64,000 bases of DNA. Origin: Vespa crabro. Its lineage: Eukaryota > Arthropoda > Insecta > Hymenoptera > Vespidae. Where the stretch lies: contig NC_060971.1 of assembly GCF_910589235.1 (NCBI RefSeq), forward strand, positions 4,226,826 to 4,290,825, given 5' to 3'. A program made the translations under genes and the position numbers. Each line of letters begins with the position of its first letter. The first letter of the stretch is position 1. Below are positions 39,459-52,608 of the stretch, piece by piece. The notes beneath the pieces are model-generated. The model saw only the letters and a list, made by a program, of their open reading frames with translations, did not search any database and was not told where the DNA came from.

Positions 39459-41195
39459 AATTAGTTTCGAGGCGTGAAAATGGTAAGGAAGAATGCCCGA
39501 GTCCCTTCAAAGTTTTCATTCTTTTTGTTAAAAGAGTTAAAAGGAGGACCTGGTATTTCTATAGAAAAGATACACTATCTGTTCTTTAATCGGTACGTTA
39601 CCGATACGCTTGTTCACAACGTTTCTTATGGAAATATATAATGGTCGATTTATAAATGAACGACATTTGAAAAATTAAAACTTTATATTTTCCGATAAGG
39701 ATTAATTAAAGATATCGCGAATTCCCTTTTTTATCATTTAGATAGAAAATGTTGAAATAAAAAATTGCACTTTCATAGAGCGCACCCTTTGACAAAAGTA
39801 AAACTTAAATATGCATATTTAAAACAATCAAAAAGATGAATGGTAGTAAGAGGAGAAAGAGGAACAGGTACCGTACGCCGCAGATTTCCACTGTATCGTA
39901 TCCCGATCGATTCTTCTCGCATGATTAACTCAACCGTACGATACTCTCTAACAATGTAAACCAAACAGGTAGTCCGGCTTCACGATGCATACTCGCGGCG
40001 CCCGTGTAATCTTATACGAAGAGGCAAGAAATAGAGAAAGAAGAGAAGAGAGAGGAGGAGAAGAAAGAGTAGAAGGAGGAGGAGGAGGAGGAGGAGGAGC
40101 AGGAAGAAGAAGAGGAGAAGGAGGAGGCAAGAACGCGATGCACCAACATTGGCTGCTCTCTAGAATATTATACGAACCGTCTCGGATTACGCGCCGAACT
40201 ACCTTCGACGCATCGTCGATGATCCTCCCACGCTAAAGAGAATAGCTCTCGATAGATAAAGAGAGAGAGAGAGAGAGAGAGACATAAAGAGAAAAATAAA
40301 GAAAAAAGAGAGAAAGAGAGAGACAAGAATCTCACCTTTCAAGAATCACAGGATCAAGGGAGAGGTCATTACGTTTTCCAGAAATTAATCAATTTCGTCG
40401 AAGCCCAAGGAATGCTCCGACCCAGAAGAGACAATAACTCATGTCGCGTTCCGTGCTATCGTCGCCGACGGAGCATCTCCGAAGCGTTAGCGAGAACAAG
40501 GATGCTTTTTGCTAGCACGTATAGCGAGAAGTCGGCGCGGCACATTCCGCTGTCTCTTACGAGAGTGAGAACGAGGCGGGCACTTCGTGGCCCGCTCAAG
40601 CTCGAGACCGTAGAAAACATCCATGGACCGTGCCGGCTCATCAACGCCTCCGACTCTACCGCGAAACCCATTGGCGCCCCGGGACAATGCCATCTGCATT
40701 CCGATCCTACCAGAGAGAACGAGAGGAGAGACTTAAGAAGTGAATCTCGAACCGGACTCGTTTCTTCTTTCTTGTTCGTTGCCACGAACGAACGATACGG
40801 ACGACGAGGACTCGTGCGAGTATCTCGCTTCCGTTCGTTCCCTTTTCTTTTTCTCTTATCTTTTCTTTTCTTTCCTCTCTTTCTCTTTTTCTTTTTCTTC
40901 CTTTACCTTTTTTCGATATCGCTTCTACTCGATCTTCTCAAACCGATTTCTCCTACCAATTCTTACTAAATCATTAGACTTATATAGATACTTATCTGTT
41001 GTTGAAATAAATTTCGAAATAACATTGTCCCTTTTAATTTCTTAATTATAATACGTTTTAATAGAAATCTATCGTAATCTAAATCTATAAGATTGTCTTT
41101 ATCGAGTTTTCATGACCTCATTTTCATTCTAAGAGATGAGGATAAAATCCTTGAAATAGAGAAAGAGAGAGATGAATAGATATAGAGAGGCAGAC

Positions 41196-41244
<49 letters not shown>

Positions 41245-41787
41245 GAGAAGGCAGAGGAAGAAACAGAGACAGCGATGAAACGCGGCGTGGAACGTTTAAA
41301 GCGGAGTGCGTGATTTATCAGCGCGGCGTCGACGTCGCGCTCGTTGAATTTCAGCGAGCGAGCGTAAATGAAGCGTCTAACGACAATTTCGCCCGTTGAA
41401 GAAGAAGAAGACGGTCCCGTTGGGTGAGGGTCGGCGGAAGGTAAGACGAGGTGGAAGTTGCTCCGGGAATACGAGCACCCTATTGCACCCATCCCTCTCT
41501 CTCTTCATCTCCCTCTCCATCTCCCTCTCTTACTTTTGGCTCTTCCTACTTTCCCAGAATCTCTACTTCTCTCTATCCGTCTTTTTCTCATAAAACGATC
41601 TCATCTTCCCTTTTTGATATAATGTTAAATTATATCCTATTTATCAAAGATTTATCAAGACTTTCAAAAAATCGAAATGAGAGAACATCTACGTGGTAAT
41701 AGTTATCGAATGGAAGGAAAGATCCTAAAAAAATATTAGTATCGAGGTTATTTCTTGTTAAATGCAGGCGGTGGTGGTAGGTGTTCT

Positions 41788-41806
41788 GGGGGGGGGGAGG
41801 AGGGGG
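41788..41806 (+). other. G-rich tract, possible quadruplex
   Basis: A run of ten G is followed by A, GG, A and five G, just downstream of GGCGGTGGTGGTAGG. It is followed at once by a poly(A)-rich stretch at 41811..41840. Confidence 0.5.
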
Positions 41807-42065
41807 CGCGAAAAAAAAAAAAGAAAAAAGAAACGAAAACTCAATCCAAAGAGATTCACCTGTTTCCTACAAAACATCTACCGTTTTCCTTGATAAAAGA
41901 AGAGATTACGGAATAAAGTAAGGAAAAAGAAAAAAAGGAAAGGAAGGAAGAAAGAAAGTAAGAAAGAATGAGAGAAAAAAGATAGAAGAAAATAAAGGAC
42001 GGAAAAGTTCGTCGCGTACTAGCTGGCGAGGAAAAAGATAAAATGGAGTTGACGAGAAAGAGAAA

Positions 42066-42096
<31 letters not shown>

Positions 42097-42458
42097 TAGA
42101 GGAAATGCAGCTTGATACGAAGGAATGAGTAAGAGAGAAAGAGAAGATAGAGAGAAACAAGGGAGAGTCTTGGTGGTAGCTCGGGCTGGGTTGGTGGACG
42201 ACAAGGGTTGGGGGTGGGGAGAAGGGCGCTCACGGAGATTTATGACAGGCGTTAAGCAGTAATGAAATTGCTCGTTGCTCCGTTCCTCGTGAGAGGATGG
42301 GGAAGGGAGAGAGATGGGGGAGAGGGAGAGAGAGAGGGGAAGAAGCCGGTGGTGGAAGCCGTTCCAGGAGGAGCTTTCGAGACTGGGAAGACTCGCGTAG
42401 GGTAGGTGCAGTTCGGTGGTGCAAAACGTCGCTCGAATACGCGAAAGATGCCGAACTC

Positions 42459-42489
<31 letters not shown>

Positions 42490-43344
42490 CTCTGTCTCTT
42501 TCTTGGTACGCATCTGCAATTACCCTGACATTGCTCTTATGTATTCAATGCCATTTTCTTATAATCGATATATACATATATAAATATATATAGGATATAT
42601 TATGGGAATCGTTCGATTAATTCCTTCAACGTAGATAATTATAAAAGAATATATCGTAATAGTATAAGAAAAGATCTTCCAAGGTATTCTTGATTTTGGT
42701 ACGATAAAAGAAATAGCGTATCGAGAGAAGAGAAAAATCCAAACGATACGATTCTAAGCTAAGCCGTGGTAGTAAGGAACGTCTCTTAAATCATAGTGCT
42801 TCGACTGACGCCGGCAGATAGGTAGGAGATAAGACGACGAGAGGGAAGGAAACGAGCAAGCGAGCGAGCGGCACGGCTCGCGCCTATCAAAGGAACTCCA
42901 TCGGAGTTCCATGGAGCTGCTACGAGTGTCCAGGCCACGGCGTCAATGTCAACGGCCTAATCATGACTAATGGTTCTTTGCTAACGTTCATCCTTCTCCC
43001 TTCAGCGACGACGACGACGACTACGACGACGGAGAACGCGTCCTCTACCACAAATACACGTTAACGTCCACGAACGCGTACGTGGCGAGTAATGCGCCGG
43101 CATAATCGTGCGTGCACGCGGATGAAAAAGGAGAAGCTAAGAGGGCGAAGGGGCCACGTCGAGATAGGCTCTTTGTAAAATCGTTATTCCTCGTTTCTCG
43201 TACGTAAACGTAGTACCTTACCTACAGTGACGCTCGCAAGGAGCGAAAGTCGATCCCTATCTTGTCGTGTTCTCTCTACGCTCGACGATTCCAGAGAGAA
43301 AGAGTCGACTTTGAGGTTCGACTTTTACTTCGAGAGAAAAAAAA

Positions 43345-43355
43345 GATAGATATAT

Positions 43356-43412
<57 letters not shown>
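43345..43412 (+). repeat. compound (GATA)n - (GA)n microsatellite
   Basis: GATAGATATATAGATAGATAGATA then GA to 43412. Reverse-complemented it has CT before TATC, like 14981..15103. Confidence 0.93.
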
Positions 43413-43417
<5 letters not shown>

Positions 43418-44139
43418 AGATTTTTATCCAATTAGCATGCACAACGTCGCGGAATCTTTTTTACCGATATTATCTCCCCGTAACGCGGGCCCATATCTCG
43501 CGATATTACGATTAATGCAATTTGACGTCGGCATTCCGAGCGAGCGAGTGCGAGCGAATTCGAGCGAGCGTGCCGTCACGATGTCCCTCGAGCGAGGCTC
43601 CTCCTCGAACACGAATGAATCCTGATTATCCAACGGAGATATGTCTTGCCGATAGAAAGTCGGAATTTTCGATCTCCCTCCGTCCCTCCCTCCTTCCCTC
43701 CCTCCAATCCCCCAGTCCTCATATCTACCTCTTTCTCTTTATTATTCTTTATTAATATGATGGGACGCGTCCGTTTTTTATTCTCTCGTCTGAATCTCCT
43801 TCTTTCCTTCTCTCCTTCTTCCTTTTCCCTCTTTTATTTTCTCATATCTTCTTTTTTTTATTCTTCCTTTTTTTTTTTCTTTTTCATTAATTTTTTCCTC
43901 TCAGTTCTCTTCTCCTCCTATCCCATTTACGAATTCGGTGCGATAATTAAACGGTAATTTTGTCGAACGACACCCATCGTTAGTTCTACCTGTAAATGCC
44001 GTAACGCAATACCACGGGCTTATGCCATTTACCTAACGTTACGTTCAACGGAAGGCTCCTGCGCCTTAAGTAGCTACGTCAGAATTATATATCCATTATG
44101 GCCGGGCGTTAATTTGGTGTGAACAGAAAGTGCGAGCGA

Positions 44140-44140
<1 letters not shown>

Positions 44141-44174
<34 letters not shown>

Positions 44175-44184
44175 CTAGCTAGAT

Positions 44185-44239
<55 letters not shown>
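44141..44239 (+). repeat. (GA)n with central TAGCTAGCTAGATAG
   Basis: Two long GA blocks flank a short self-complementary TAGCTAGCTA element at 44172..44181. Confidence 0.93.
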
Positions 44240-44242
<3 letters not shown>

Positions 44243-44752
44243 AGCTTTGACGATTACAGTAGAACGTTGGTTTCCCGTTGCTCGTATTTTAATTAATGGC
44301 CTAGACCTGTCGTTAGGATCCTTCGATACTAATTATTACGCAAGTAACTTTGCATGATGCCGCTTCTTACGTAAATACATTTACGTACAATACAAACGCG
44401 GTAAATTATATTAGATCATTTCGAAAGTTTTATTTTTCATTGCCTTTCATTTATTAAATTTCTTTTCGATAATTATGATATCACAGAGAACCTATAATCA
44501 TGATGACCTATAAGCATTATCGAATAATTACTATTTATTATCAATGAATTTATAAAGATTTTTTTTTAACTATACGAGAAAGAACGAAAGAGAGAGAGAG
44601 TGAGTGAGAGAGAGAGAGAGAGAGACAGGGAGAGACAGAGAAAGAAGACAGACACGTAATTCCGTCGCGTTAGCTCGTCGAGAGGAAACGTTCCTGAATT
44701 CCCAGCAGATCGAATGCCAGTGCTATAGGCGATTCGGATGAGGCAAAGACGA

Positions 44753-44786
<34 letters not shown>

Positions 44787-45079
44787 GGATTGCTTATATA
44801 GAGATGGTCGACCGTGATATAAGATCCTCCGGATCCCGTAGGAAATCCCAGGAACGGATCTATCTTACCCCGAGGGATAGCGTAGGTGGTAGGAATCGTA
44901 GGAGAGGGGTAAGGGGAGAAGGTGGTTCACCTGTCAGCCTGAATTAAAGGATGGTCGAGGTCGCGAGCGTGCAGAGGGGGCTGAGAAACGAGTAGGTGGT
45001 AGCAGTGGTGGTGGTTTCTACCCAATTCGTGGATACTCCGTACGGAGTGAGAAAGAAAGAGAGAGAATGTTAGAGAGAT

Positions 45080-45132
<53 letters not shown>

Positions 45133-45734
45133 CTTGTTTTGACGTCCACTAACCGAGAAAATCTTTCGTCGTATATCTCCTTGGATTTTCAGACATTTCG
45201 TTGCTCTCATCTTTTTGGCGATCGTCGTCCATCGAAAGTAATACGCTAATGGAACGAACGTTTATCTTCTTTATAACGAGTTATAGTCTCTTATCCTCTT
45301 TTGAGAATTTTCCTTCTTTCTTTCTTTCTTTCTTTCTTTTTTCCTTCTTCTTTTTCCTTATTTTTTATTTATTTATTTATTTTTTTTTTTCTTCTTTTTC
45401 TTTTCTTTCTTTTTTTTTTTTTCGTAAAAGAAACACACGGAAGAAGAACATAAAGGGTGGATATAAGTGAATTGCTTATGAAAAATTCTATCCTCGGTAC
45501 GAATTCGTATGTTGGAAATTACGGTTAACGTCTCAATCGTGGCGAAAGAGTGACTACTAGGTAACGAATGCCTAGTGATTAATGTAACCAGCCTGTTTAT
45601 GGTAAAGGCAAATCAACTATATAGGTATACGATTTTCCATCGTTACCATCGTGAAAAAAGATTCTAAGATCCAAGAAGGTGAAGGAATTGCTTTCCTTAT
45701 AGAAGAAGACGAAGTAGCTGAAGAAGAAAACGAT

Positions 45735-45772
45735 GAAGAAGAAGAAGAAGAAGAAGAAGAAGTAGAAGAAGA
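45735..45772 (+). repeat. (GAA)n trinucleotide array followed by its inverted TTC counterpart
   Basis: GAA units end in GGCTTCTTCTTCTC at about 45773..45787, so a short fold-back between GAAGAAG and CTTCTTC is possible. Confidence 0.85.
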
Positions 45773-46045
45773 AGGCTTCTTCTTCTCTTACTTTTAGAGA
45801 CGAAATTACTCGTTGAAGGTAGTTGGATCCTTTCCTCTAGTTGCCGCTCACGCATGGCAGAGATAGAGGCACGATGAGAACGAAGGAGAGTCGGTCGCTC
45901 GGAAGTCGCCATGTAAGGACAAAGAAATAAGCAAAAGGACGAGCTTGGTAAAGGGGAAAGAGGAGAAGTAAGAGACGGGGAACGATACCGTCTGTGAAGA
46001 CCGTGAAATCCGGATCCACTCTAAGCTTCGTTCGGTCGGCGACTA

Positions 46046-46080
<35 letters not shown>

Positions 46081-46331
46081 TACACTCTTCGCTTCTCTTC
46101 TGCTTCTTTTCTCTTTCTCTTCTCGTTTCGTCTCTCGCAGCAGACTTCCAATCCGATAAAAGGAGGATGCACGGAGAAGCGCGAAGAGACGCGCGTAGCG
46201 AATCGCCTTGCCGGTTCGTTCGCCTCGCTGCTTCGTTACCGTACGAAAGAGAGATGGAGGAGCAGTACCAAAGGGAGCCGCAAAAATCGAAATACGAGTA
46301 CCTTAGAGCGTGCACGCGTGTGTCCCTTCCA

Positions 46332-46366
46332 CTTGGTCTCCCTGAGAAAAAAACATCAGGGACCAA
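46332..46366. other. short imperfect hairpin
   Basis: CTTGGTCTCCCTGA and TCAGGGACCAAG pair around an A-rich loop with a two-base bulge. The stem is about 12 bp, too short for a miRNA precursor. It is next to the palindrome at 46486. Confidence 0.4.
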
Positions 46367-46482
46367 GAATATTAACATAATAAGGAGACCGACGATAGGA
46401 CGGCACAAATGTAGCACAAATCGTACCACGCTCTTAACGATTATACGAATCAAATTTTCTTTTATCATTATTTCGTATTATG

Positions 46483-46485
<3 letters not shown>

Positions 46486-46541
<56 letters not shown>
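46486..46541. repeat. 56-bp perfect palindrome, (AAT)n meeting (ATT)n
   Basis: An (AAT)n run to 46513 is followed directly by an (ATT)n run from 46514. The two 28-bp arms are exact reverse complements with no spacer, so either DNA strand or the hth transcript could form a hairpin or cruciform. Confidence 0.9.
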
Positions 46542-46544
<3 letters not shown>

Positions 46545-46893
46545 AATAACGCTTCGTTAATTACGCGAATACCAGATATCCGTCCGAAACTTTAACGCGC
46601 ACGTTATCCCGCGTGTTTCCGCTTGCGGTTCCCGATCGTGTGCTCTACTCGGCTGTAAATAATTCGTTTAGAATACGCGTTCCGCTGTTTTGTTTCGCGC
46701 GTATATCAAGCGCCGGTGTGTTCCTGGCGCAAAATTCCCGTTGGCCTATCTTTTGTTATAGCGATAGGTATGCTAATTAGTGTCGACGTGTAAACGCGCG
46801 TTGCGATATTAATAATGCACGATTATCGGAGCTCGGCCACGTTGGGGAAGGAAAGAATAGAAGTGAAATATCATAAAAAAAACATGCTTTCTC

Positions 46894-46929
<36 letters not shown>

Positions 46930-47608
46930 CCTCCCTCCCTCTATTTCTCTCTTTCGGTATTTCTGTTATAAAATCAAAGCTGTCGGAAGAATTCGTTCTA
47001 AAATTAAATCGCATTGGATGGCTTTTATCTGATAATATATTCATCGACAAATTCGACTTGTGTTTTGGGACGAAACACAAAGAATATTAATACAATCTCT
47101 TATAAATCTTTTTCGTACGTAGGATAAACGAAAAAAGAAATAACAAAAATAAAGAAAGAAAGAAAAAAAGAAAGAAAAAAAGAAAGAAAGAAAGAAAGAA
47201 AGAAAGAAGAAGAAGAAGAAGAAGAAGAAGGAAGCAAAGTCACTCTACGTTCACCGAAATTCCATGAACTTCTTTCCGACAGATCGCGACGAATCATTCT
47301 GCGGCCACTGTGAAAGTGCTTAATGTATTGTGAATAATATAATCCTCGAGCCGTATCCTATCCGAGCCGTTACCCTATTGCTACGGGGAGCCGATAGGAA
47401 AAGGGCGAAAGAGAAGTGATATAAGAAGAGATAGAAAAAGAGAGAAAAAAGAGATAGAGATAGAGAGAAAAAGAAAAGGAAAAAGAAAAAAAGAAAAGAA
47501 AAAAAGACGAGGAAGGCAGATGAAAGCGGAGAGCGAGGATTCGAGACATCAAGTATTGATGCCTTCTCCATGCTCGAGACCGTATGCACAGGTACGTACA
47601 CACGAAAC

Positions 47609-47640
<32 letters not shown>

Positions 47641-47951
47641 CATACACACATACACATACTAAACATCGTAGCAACGCATACGCATAATACAGAGGGAAGT
47701 ACGATAGCCTCTAATGCCGAGCCGGTGTACATCGTGTCTGGATGTCCAGCACTCTCCTTAATGGGGTGCCACTGATATCCTCTCCTCCCTCACTCCCAAT
47801 ACACATATATATACACACACACACACACACACAAATACAACATACACAAGACACAGGCACGTAGAAAGACGGAATCACGCGAGTAGATATATACTGGACA
47901 AGATCGCGTCCAGGACGATCTTAAAAGAAGAAGCTATTTCTTTCTATCTTA

Positions 47952-48000
<49 letters not shown>

Positions 48001-48004
<4 letters not shown>

Positions 48005-49028
48005 CATTCTTTTTTCTCTTTTCCTTTTCCGTGTCGTCAAAGTACTTCCCTTCTTTCACCTTCGTTAAGCTTCCTTTCTCATCTTTCAAAGACTCTTCCT
48101 ATCCTTTTTTCTACGGCTAGACGACACTTAGAAAGAATTTAGCGGTCTACCGGGAATCGCGAGTAAAGCACACCTTAATGGGATTGCCCTTCGCGGAAGA
48201 ATCATTAACGTTCTTCGGATACGAAAAAGAAAGATTTCGTTGCCCTCGAAAAAGCAAAGCAGTGTTGCCCATTTTTTTTTTTTTTTAATCGCGAGATTCG
48301 CTCGATAAATCTGTAATCGATTATTCTTCGACAAGAATATCTGAGATATCCTCTCACAAAATTTTTAATCCGTGATAATTGTCCTAATGTAAAGATCGAT
48401 GGTATAACGACGATAATTAAATAATACATCTATGTTCATTTATAAAATAAATTGATGAATTTGTCAATGAAATTTATCATTCTATCCCGATCATATTTAT
48501 ATATTATATAAATAAAATTAAATTGAACGAATGGAACATATGATTTTCGAGTCAACGATAAAGATGCCGAGAAAGTTTAATGAGTGACCGTACTAATACC
48601 GGGCTCATCGTATATACTCATGCACATGATGATAGAAGTGTTCCCATCCCTTGTTATTCTTCTCTCCTATCCTCTGTTTGGACGAAGGGATATAACACGT
48701 AGCCTGCTTTAAACCTATGAATGCATATTCAAGATACGAATGTTTTAAATCCCGGCAGGATTACGAGTCGACGAGGAGCCGCTACTTCCGAGAGTATAAG
48801 AGTAAAAGAGATAGAGATAGAAAGAGGGAGAGAGACAAAGATAGAAAGAGAGAGAGAGAGACGAATCATTGAACTCGTGCGAATGAGTTTTATCATTTTC
48901 CATATCGACAATGGGAAGAAAGGAGTTGGGCAAAGAGGCGGAGGACGTGATTCGAACGTGAAATAGAGAAAGAAAAGAAAAAGTGAAAGAAAAAAACAGA
49001 AAGAGAAAAAGAAAGAGAAAGAGAAAGA

Positions 49029-49066
<38 letters not shown>

Positions 49067-50207
49067 GACGAAGAGAACAACGGAGGACGATGGAGAAAGA
49101 GGGAGACGGAGGGTGAAGGATTAACGGCGATAAATTTCGCAAAAATAGGGGCTTACCCTGTCGCTGGGCGACAGTCTAATCCTGAGGCCGCGCACCTCTC
49201 CCTTTAAACGTAGAGATGGGGGCGACTCGCCATAGGATTCGTCGACTCTCGCGAGAAACGATACGACTATATCTTTCCTTTTCCTTTTTCTCTTTCTCTG
49301 TACGAGCATCGCCGGCCATCGCAGCAGCCGCTGGTGCCCGTACTTTTTGCAATTATCTACTCGGCTCTTAAGGATATTGCTCGTTTTTTTAATCGTACGG
49401 ACGTCCGAGTTTCCTCCCCCTTCACCCTTCCTCCCTTCACCCTTCCTCCCTTCCCCCTTCCCCATTCCTTTCCTTTCCTTTCCTTTCCTTTCCTTTCCTT
49501 TCCTTTCCTATCACCCCTCCAGCACCTCCACCTACATCACCATCTCCACTTCCACTTCCACCTTCTACTATTTCTTCCTCACCGATCTGCATTTCACGAA
49601 ATTCCAAGAAGATTGGATTGGGTTCCTCTTTTACCATTCTCTTAGATATTACTGGATTTATTACGTCCGGGTATATACGCGTATTCAAACGCCCAATAAA
49701 ATCATTTCTCATCTCATCCTTTACTCATCCTCCTAAGGAGATCAGAGGAACCACGAAGGACCATTTTCAGCCGTTTGATTTGAGAAACGTGCCAAGGAGA
49801 CGAGGAAAGCCACATCCATTTTGCTTCTTTCCGAGCGAATCTGCGTGGGCGAGAGAAGAGTATCCTTCGAAGGATTGCGAGAGAGTAAGAGAGAGAGAGA
49901 GAGAGAGAGAGAGATAAAAGGAAAGATTCGGCATTCAACCGCGCGTCCAGAACGGGCGCAACAATGGCCGCGCATCAACATAATTACAGTTCGCCTCGGT
50001 TGCCGAGACGCAGTCCCTTTCTCTTTCTCTCTCTCTCTCTCTCTTTCCCTCTTTTACTCGACGAGGGCCAAGTATTATATTCAAATGCGAGCCGAGGCGG
50101 CGCCAGTGAGCAAGAGGAAGCAAGGGGTTGCCATGCCTCGAGGCTGAGAGGAGGTTGAAGGTTGTAGGTCGAGGGAGGAGGGTTGAGGAGGGTGATGGAG
50201 GGAGAAG

Positions 50208-50246
<39 letters not shown>

Positions 50247-51068
50247 GAGGGATAACCGACGGAGGAACACAGAAATGTCGCTTCGAGCGAGCCCGGCGAT
50301 TCCCAGGAGAGGAAATTACGTCGTCTGGCTTGACCCCTCCATCACCTCGGCTACGTTTCCTCCTTGGTCAAAGGGAGGGAAGAGGGCTGTCGGTGAGAGG
50401 ACGACGGTGAGGGTGGCCGCTGCCCACGGCTCTGCGATACCGGCACTCGCCATTTCCAGCTCCACCCTCGACTCCAATAGAAGAGAAAAGGAGAGAAAGA
50501 GAGATAGACAGACAAACAGACAGAGAGACAGAGAGAGAGAGAGAGAGAGAGGATATCAAAAAACTATCGAAATCACGATGGACCGATTGCTGACGCAGAA
50601 CTTCTTCATATCCCCTTATAATAAATGGTGTATCTTCGAAAAATTAGTTATTTCGATCGAAGGAAAAAAAAAACAAAAGGAAAGAAAGGAAAAAAAGGCA
50701 AAAGAAAAGAAAAGAAAAATCAAAGAAGAGATAAATAAAGAAAAAGTAATAGAAAGGGAGGAACGTTCTCTTCTTTATCTGTGTACAACGGATCTGTGAC
50801 ATTCGTTGTATCGTACAAGATATAAATACGTAGTTGAGTCGATATTATCGTTCTCCAATGGAACATATTTTCCGAAAGAAGCAGAATGAAAGGATACATG
50901 CGATAAATATCCTCAGTATGGAGGTACCGAAGAGCGTCACGTCGTAACTGAGAATAAAACAAAAACGGGGGAATAAGGAGAAAGGTTCGCGGGAAAGGGT
51001 GTATCGCGTGTGCTTACCGAGGCGTGCGAGAAAAAGGCAAAGAAAGAGAATGAGAAAGACAGAGAGAA

Positions 51069-51110
<42 letters not shown>

Positions 51111-51727
51111 GAGAGGGTGGGTCGAACATTGACTTCCCACGAGAAAGAAACGCGCGGCAGGAGGATTTGTTCGAGCGGAAAACTGCCGGTCGATGTATGC
51201 AAACGTCTCTTCCACGTCCTTCGAAGCCGATAGGGTGACAACGGGCGTGTCGTGTCGGCTCGGAAGCCGGTTATTCGTAAAGGATAAATATTGTCCGTCC
51301 ACCGAGCTATCCAGATTCTGCGGTAAGCGTAACGCAAGATGGACGAAGGATTCACGAATGGGTTCGAGACATTACGGGAGAGACCTTGACCTGTGGATCC
51401 TTGGATGTTGGCGAGTCGTGCCACCGGAAACAGGTGGATAATGGCTAGTTTCGTGCGTTAAATGGACAATAGATATCAGCCGAGTGCGGCTGCAGGGTGG
51501 CAGGACGGGACCGAGATAGGAGATCTAAGTGGGCCATGCCGCGCTACGGTTATGGCGGCATAAAACGCTCCGCTAGTGGTACCGAAGAGGGCAGAGCAGT
51601 CGACGTTGAGTATCGTAGAGAGAGCCCCTTTACGGCCGAAAAAACTGCCGCTATGATTGTCTATGCAAATTGTTTAAGATATCCCTGGGTCTGAGAGGCC
51701 GCATCTTTCTGGGGATTCTCGATCTTT

Positions 51728-51766
<39 letters not shown>

Positions 51767-52000
51767 CCCTCGTAAGAAGAATCCTTCGAAGGATGCGCGT
51801 ACCACAACGGTTATCGTCTCGATGAGATAATGGAAAGAAGAGAAAAAGAAACGAGAGATAAAAAGGATGATAAATAAGCTAACGTCGAGGAACTTCTTTT
51901 TATTTCTTTCTTTCTTTCTTTCTTTCTTCCTCTCTCTTTTTTTCTTTTTTTTTTTTTTGTTTTCCGACGTGTTAACAGGTCGCTTCGTGAGATTTTTCTT
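48001..52000. other. intron block 48001-52000
   Basis: GA 48800..48860 and 49033..49064, minisatellite and TTTCC 49416..49508, GA 49887..49914, CT 50020..50045, GA 50212..50246 and 50493..50551, A-rich 50665..50750, GA 51061..51112, CT 51734..51763, TTTC 51903..51930. Islands 48110..48720 (AT-rich) and 51113..51720 (about 600 bp, near 50 % GC, repeat-free) hold no recognisable gene. Confidence 0.8.
49416..49508 (+). repeat. 15-bp minisatellite followed by (TTTCC)n
   Basis: The unit CTTCACCCTTCCTCC is repeated about 2.5 times to about 49463, then eight TTTCC units run to 49508. Confidence 0.85.
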
Positions 52001-52245
52001 TTTTACTTCTTTTTCTTCGTTTTCTTCTTTTCCCCTGTTTTTTCTTTTTTTTTTTTTGCCTTTTTTACGCCAACGTTAATCACACGATTGGTTTAAAGTA
52101 AAAAATTTAATCGTTAATCGTTGATCGAATTAAATATTGCCCAAGACTAATATGGATGAATTAAAGATCGCAAGGAGATAGGGAGAACGTGTTGAGCCGG
52201 CTGAATGAAACGCATTTCATTATCGATCTCGATGTGCACGACTCC

Positions 52246-52283
<38 letters not shown>

Positions 52284-52577
52284 TCACTCTCGAAGCACCG
52301 TTGGCCCGCCTTATTCCTTCCTCTCCGCGGGCCGGTAATGGTATTGCCGGTTTGTGGTTTGTATCGGCAGCCTTACCTACCTTAGATAGCTTATTGATTG
52401 CCTCGACTGCACTCCGCTCTCCCGTTACACGACAATGTAGAATATACGCTTCGCCTCTGAAACCGCCTCTGTGTTTCCGCGCGTATACCGGGTGATACCT
52501 TAATTTCATTACCTATTTTCTATCGATAATACTTAACGTTAAATATTAACCAGAAAATTAAACGAACATTTGTCCCT

Positions 52578-52608
<31 letters not shown>

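Larger units (their letters stand above)
36001..40000. other. intron block 36001-40000
   Basis: GAC/GAA 36167..36252, GGT 36521..36570, CT 36668..36730, TTTC/TTCC 36957..36995, GA 37423..37480, ATT 37994..38101, CGT 38248..38300, CT 39011..39115, TAG triplets 39387..39414, GATC 39436..39458. Four different triplet arrays within about 2.2 kb is unusual. Islands 37165..37410, 38620..38990 and 39460..39990 are unique and not recognisably coding. Confidence 0.8.
40001..44000. other. intron block 40001-44000
   Basis: Purine-rich block 40037..40127 with GGA 40073..40098, GA 40259..40320, GA 41198..41241, G-rich 41788..41806, purine tracts 41900..42090, GA 42296..42340, CT 42459..42500, GATA-GA 43345..43412, pyrimidine-rich 43680..43900. 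Islands 40330..40830 and 42580..43330 are unique. The second has ACGACGACGAC at about 43007..43030 and paired GGAACTCCATCGGAGTTCC inverted repeats near 42890..42912. Confidence 0.8.
44001..48000. other. intron block 44001-48000
   Basis: GA 44141..44239, GA 44586..44640, GA 44755..44784, GT-GA 45082..45131, T-rich 45315..45420, GAA 45735..45772, CT-CA 46046..46084, AAT/ATT palindrome 46486..46541, CT 46891..46942, AAAG/AGA 47150..47230, GA-CA 47607..47660, CA 47801..47834, CT 47955..48002. Repeat-poor islands 43940..44130, 44240..44570 and 46550..46860 are the most enhancer-like; 46766 has ATGCTAAT. Confidence 0.8.

Noticed and set aside
48935..48960. GATTCGAAC, checked as a tRNA T-arm
   Set aside because: No matching T stem, anticodon arm or acceptor pairing nearby.
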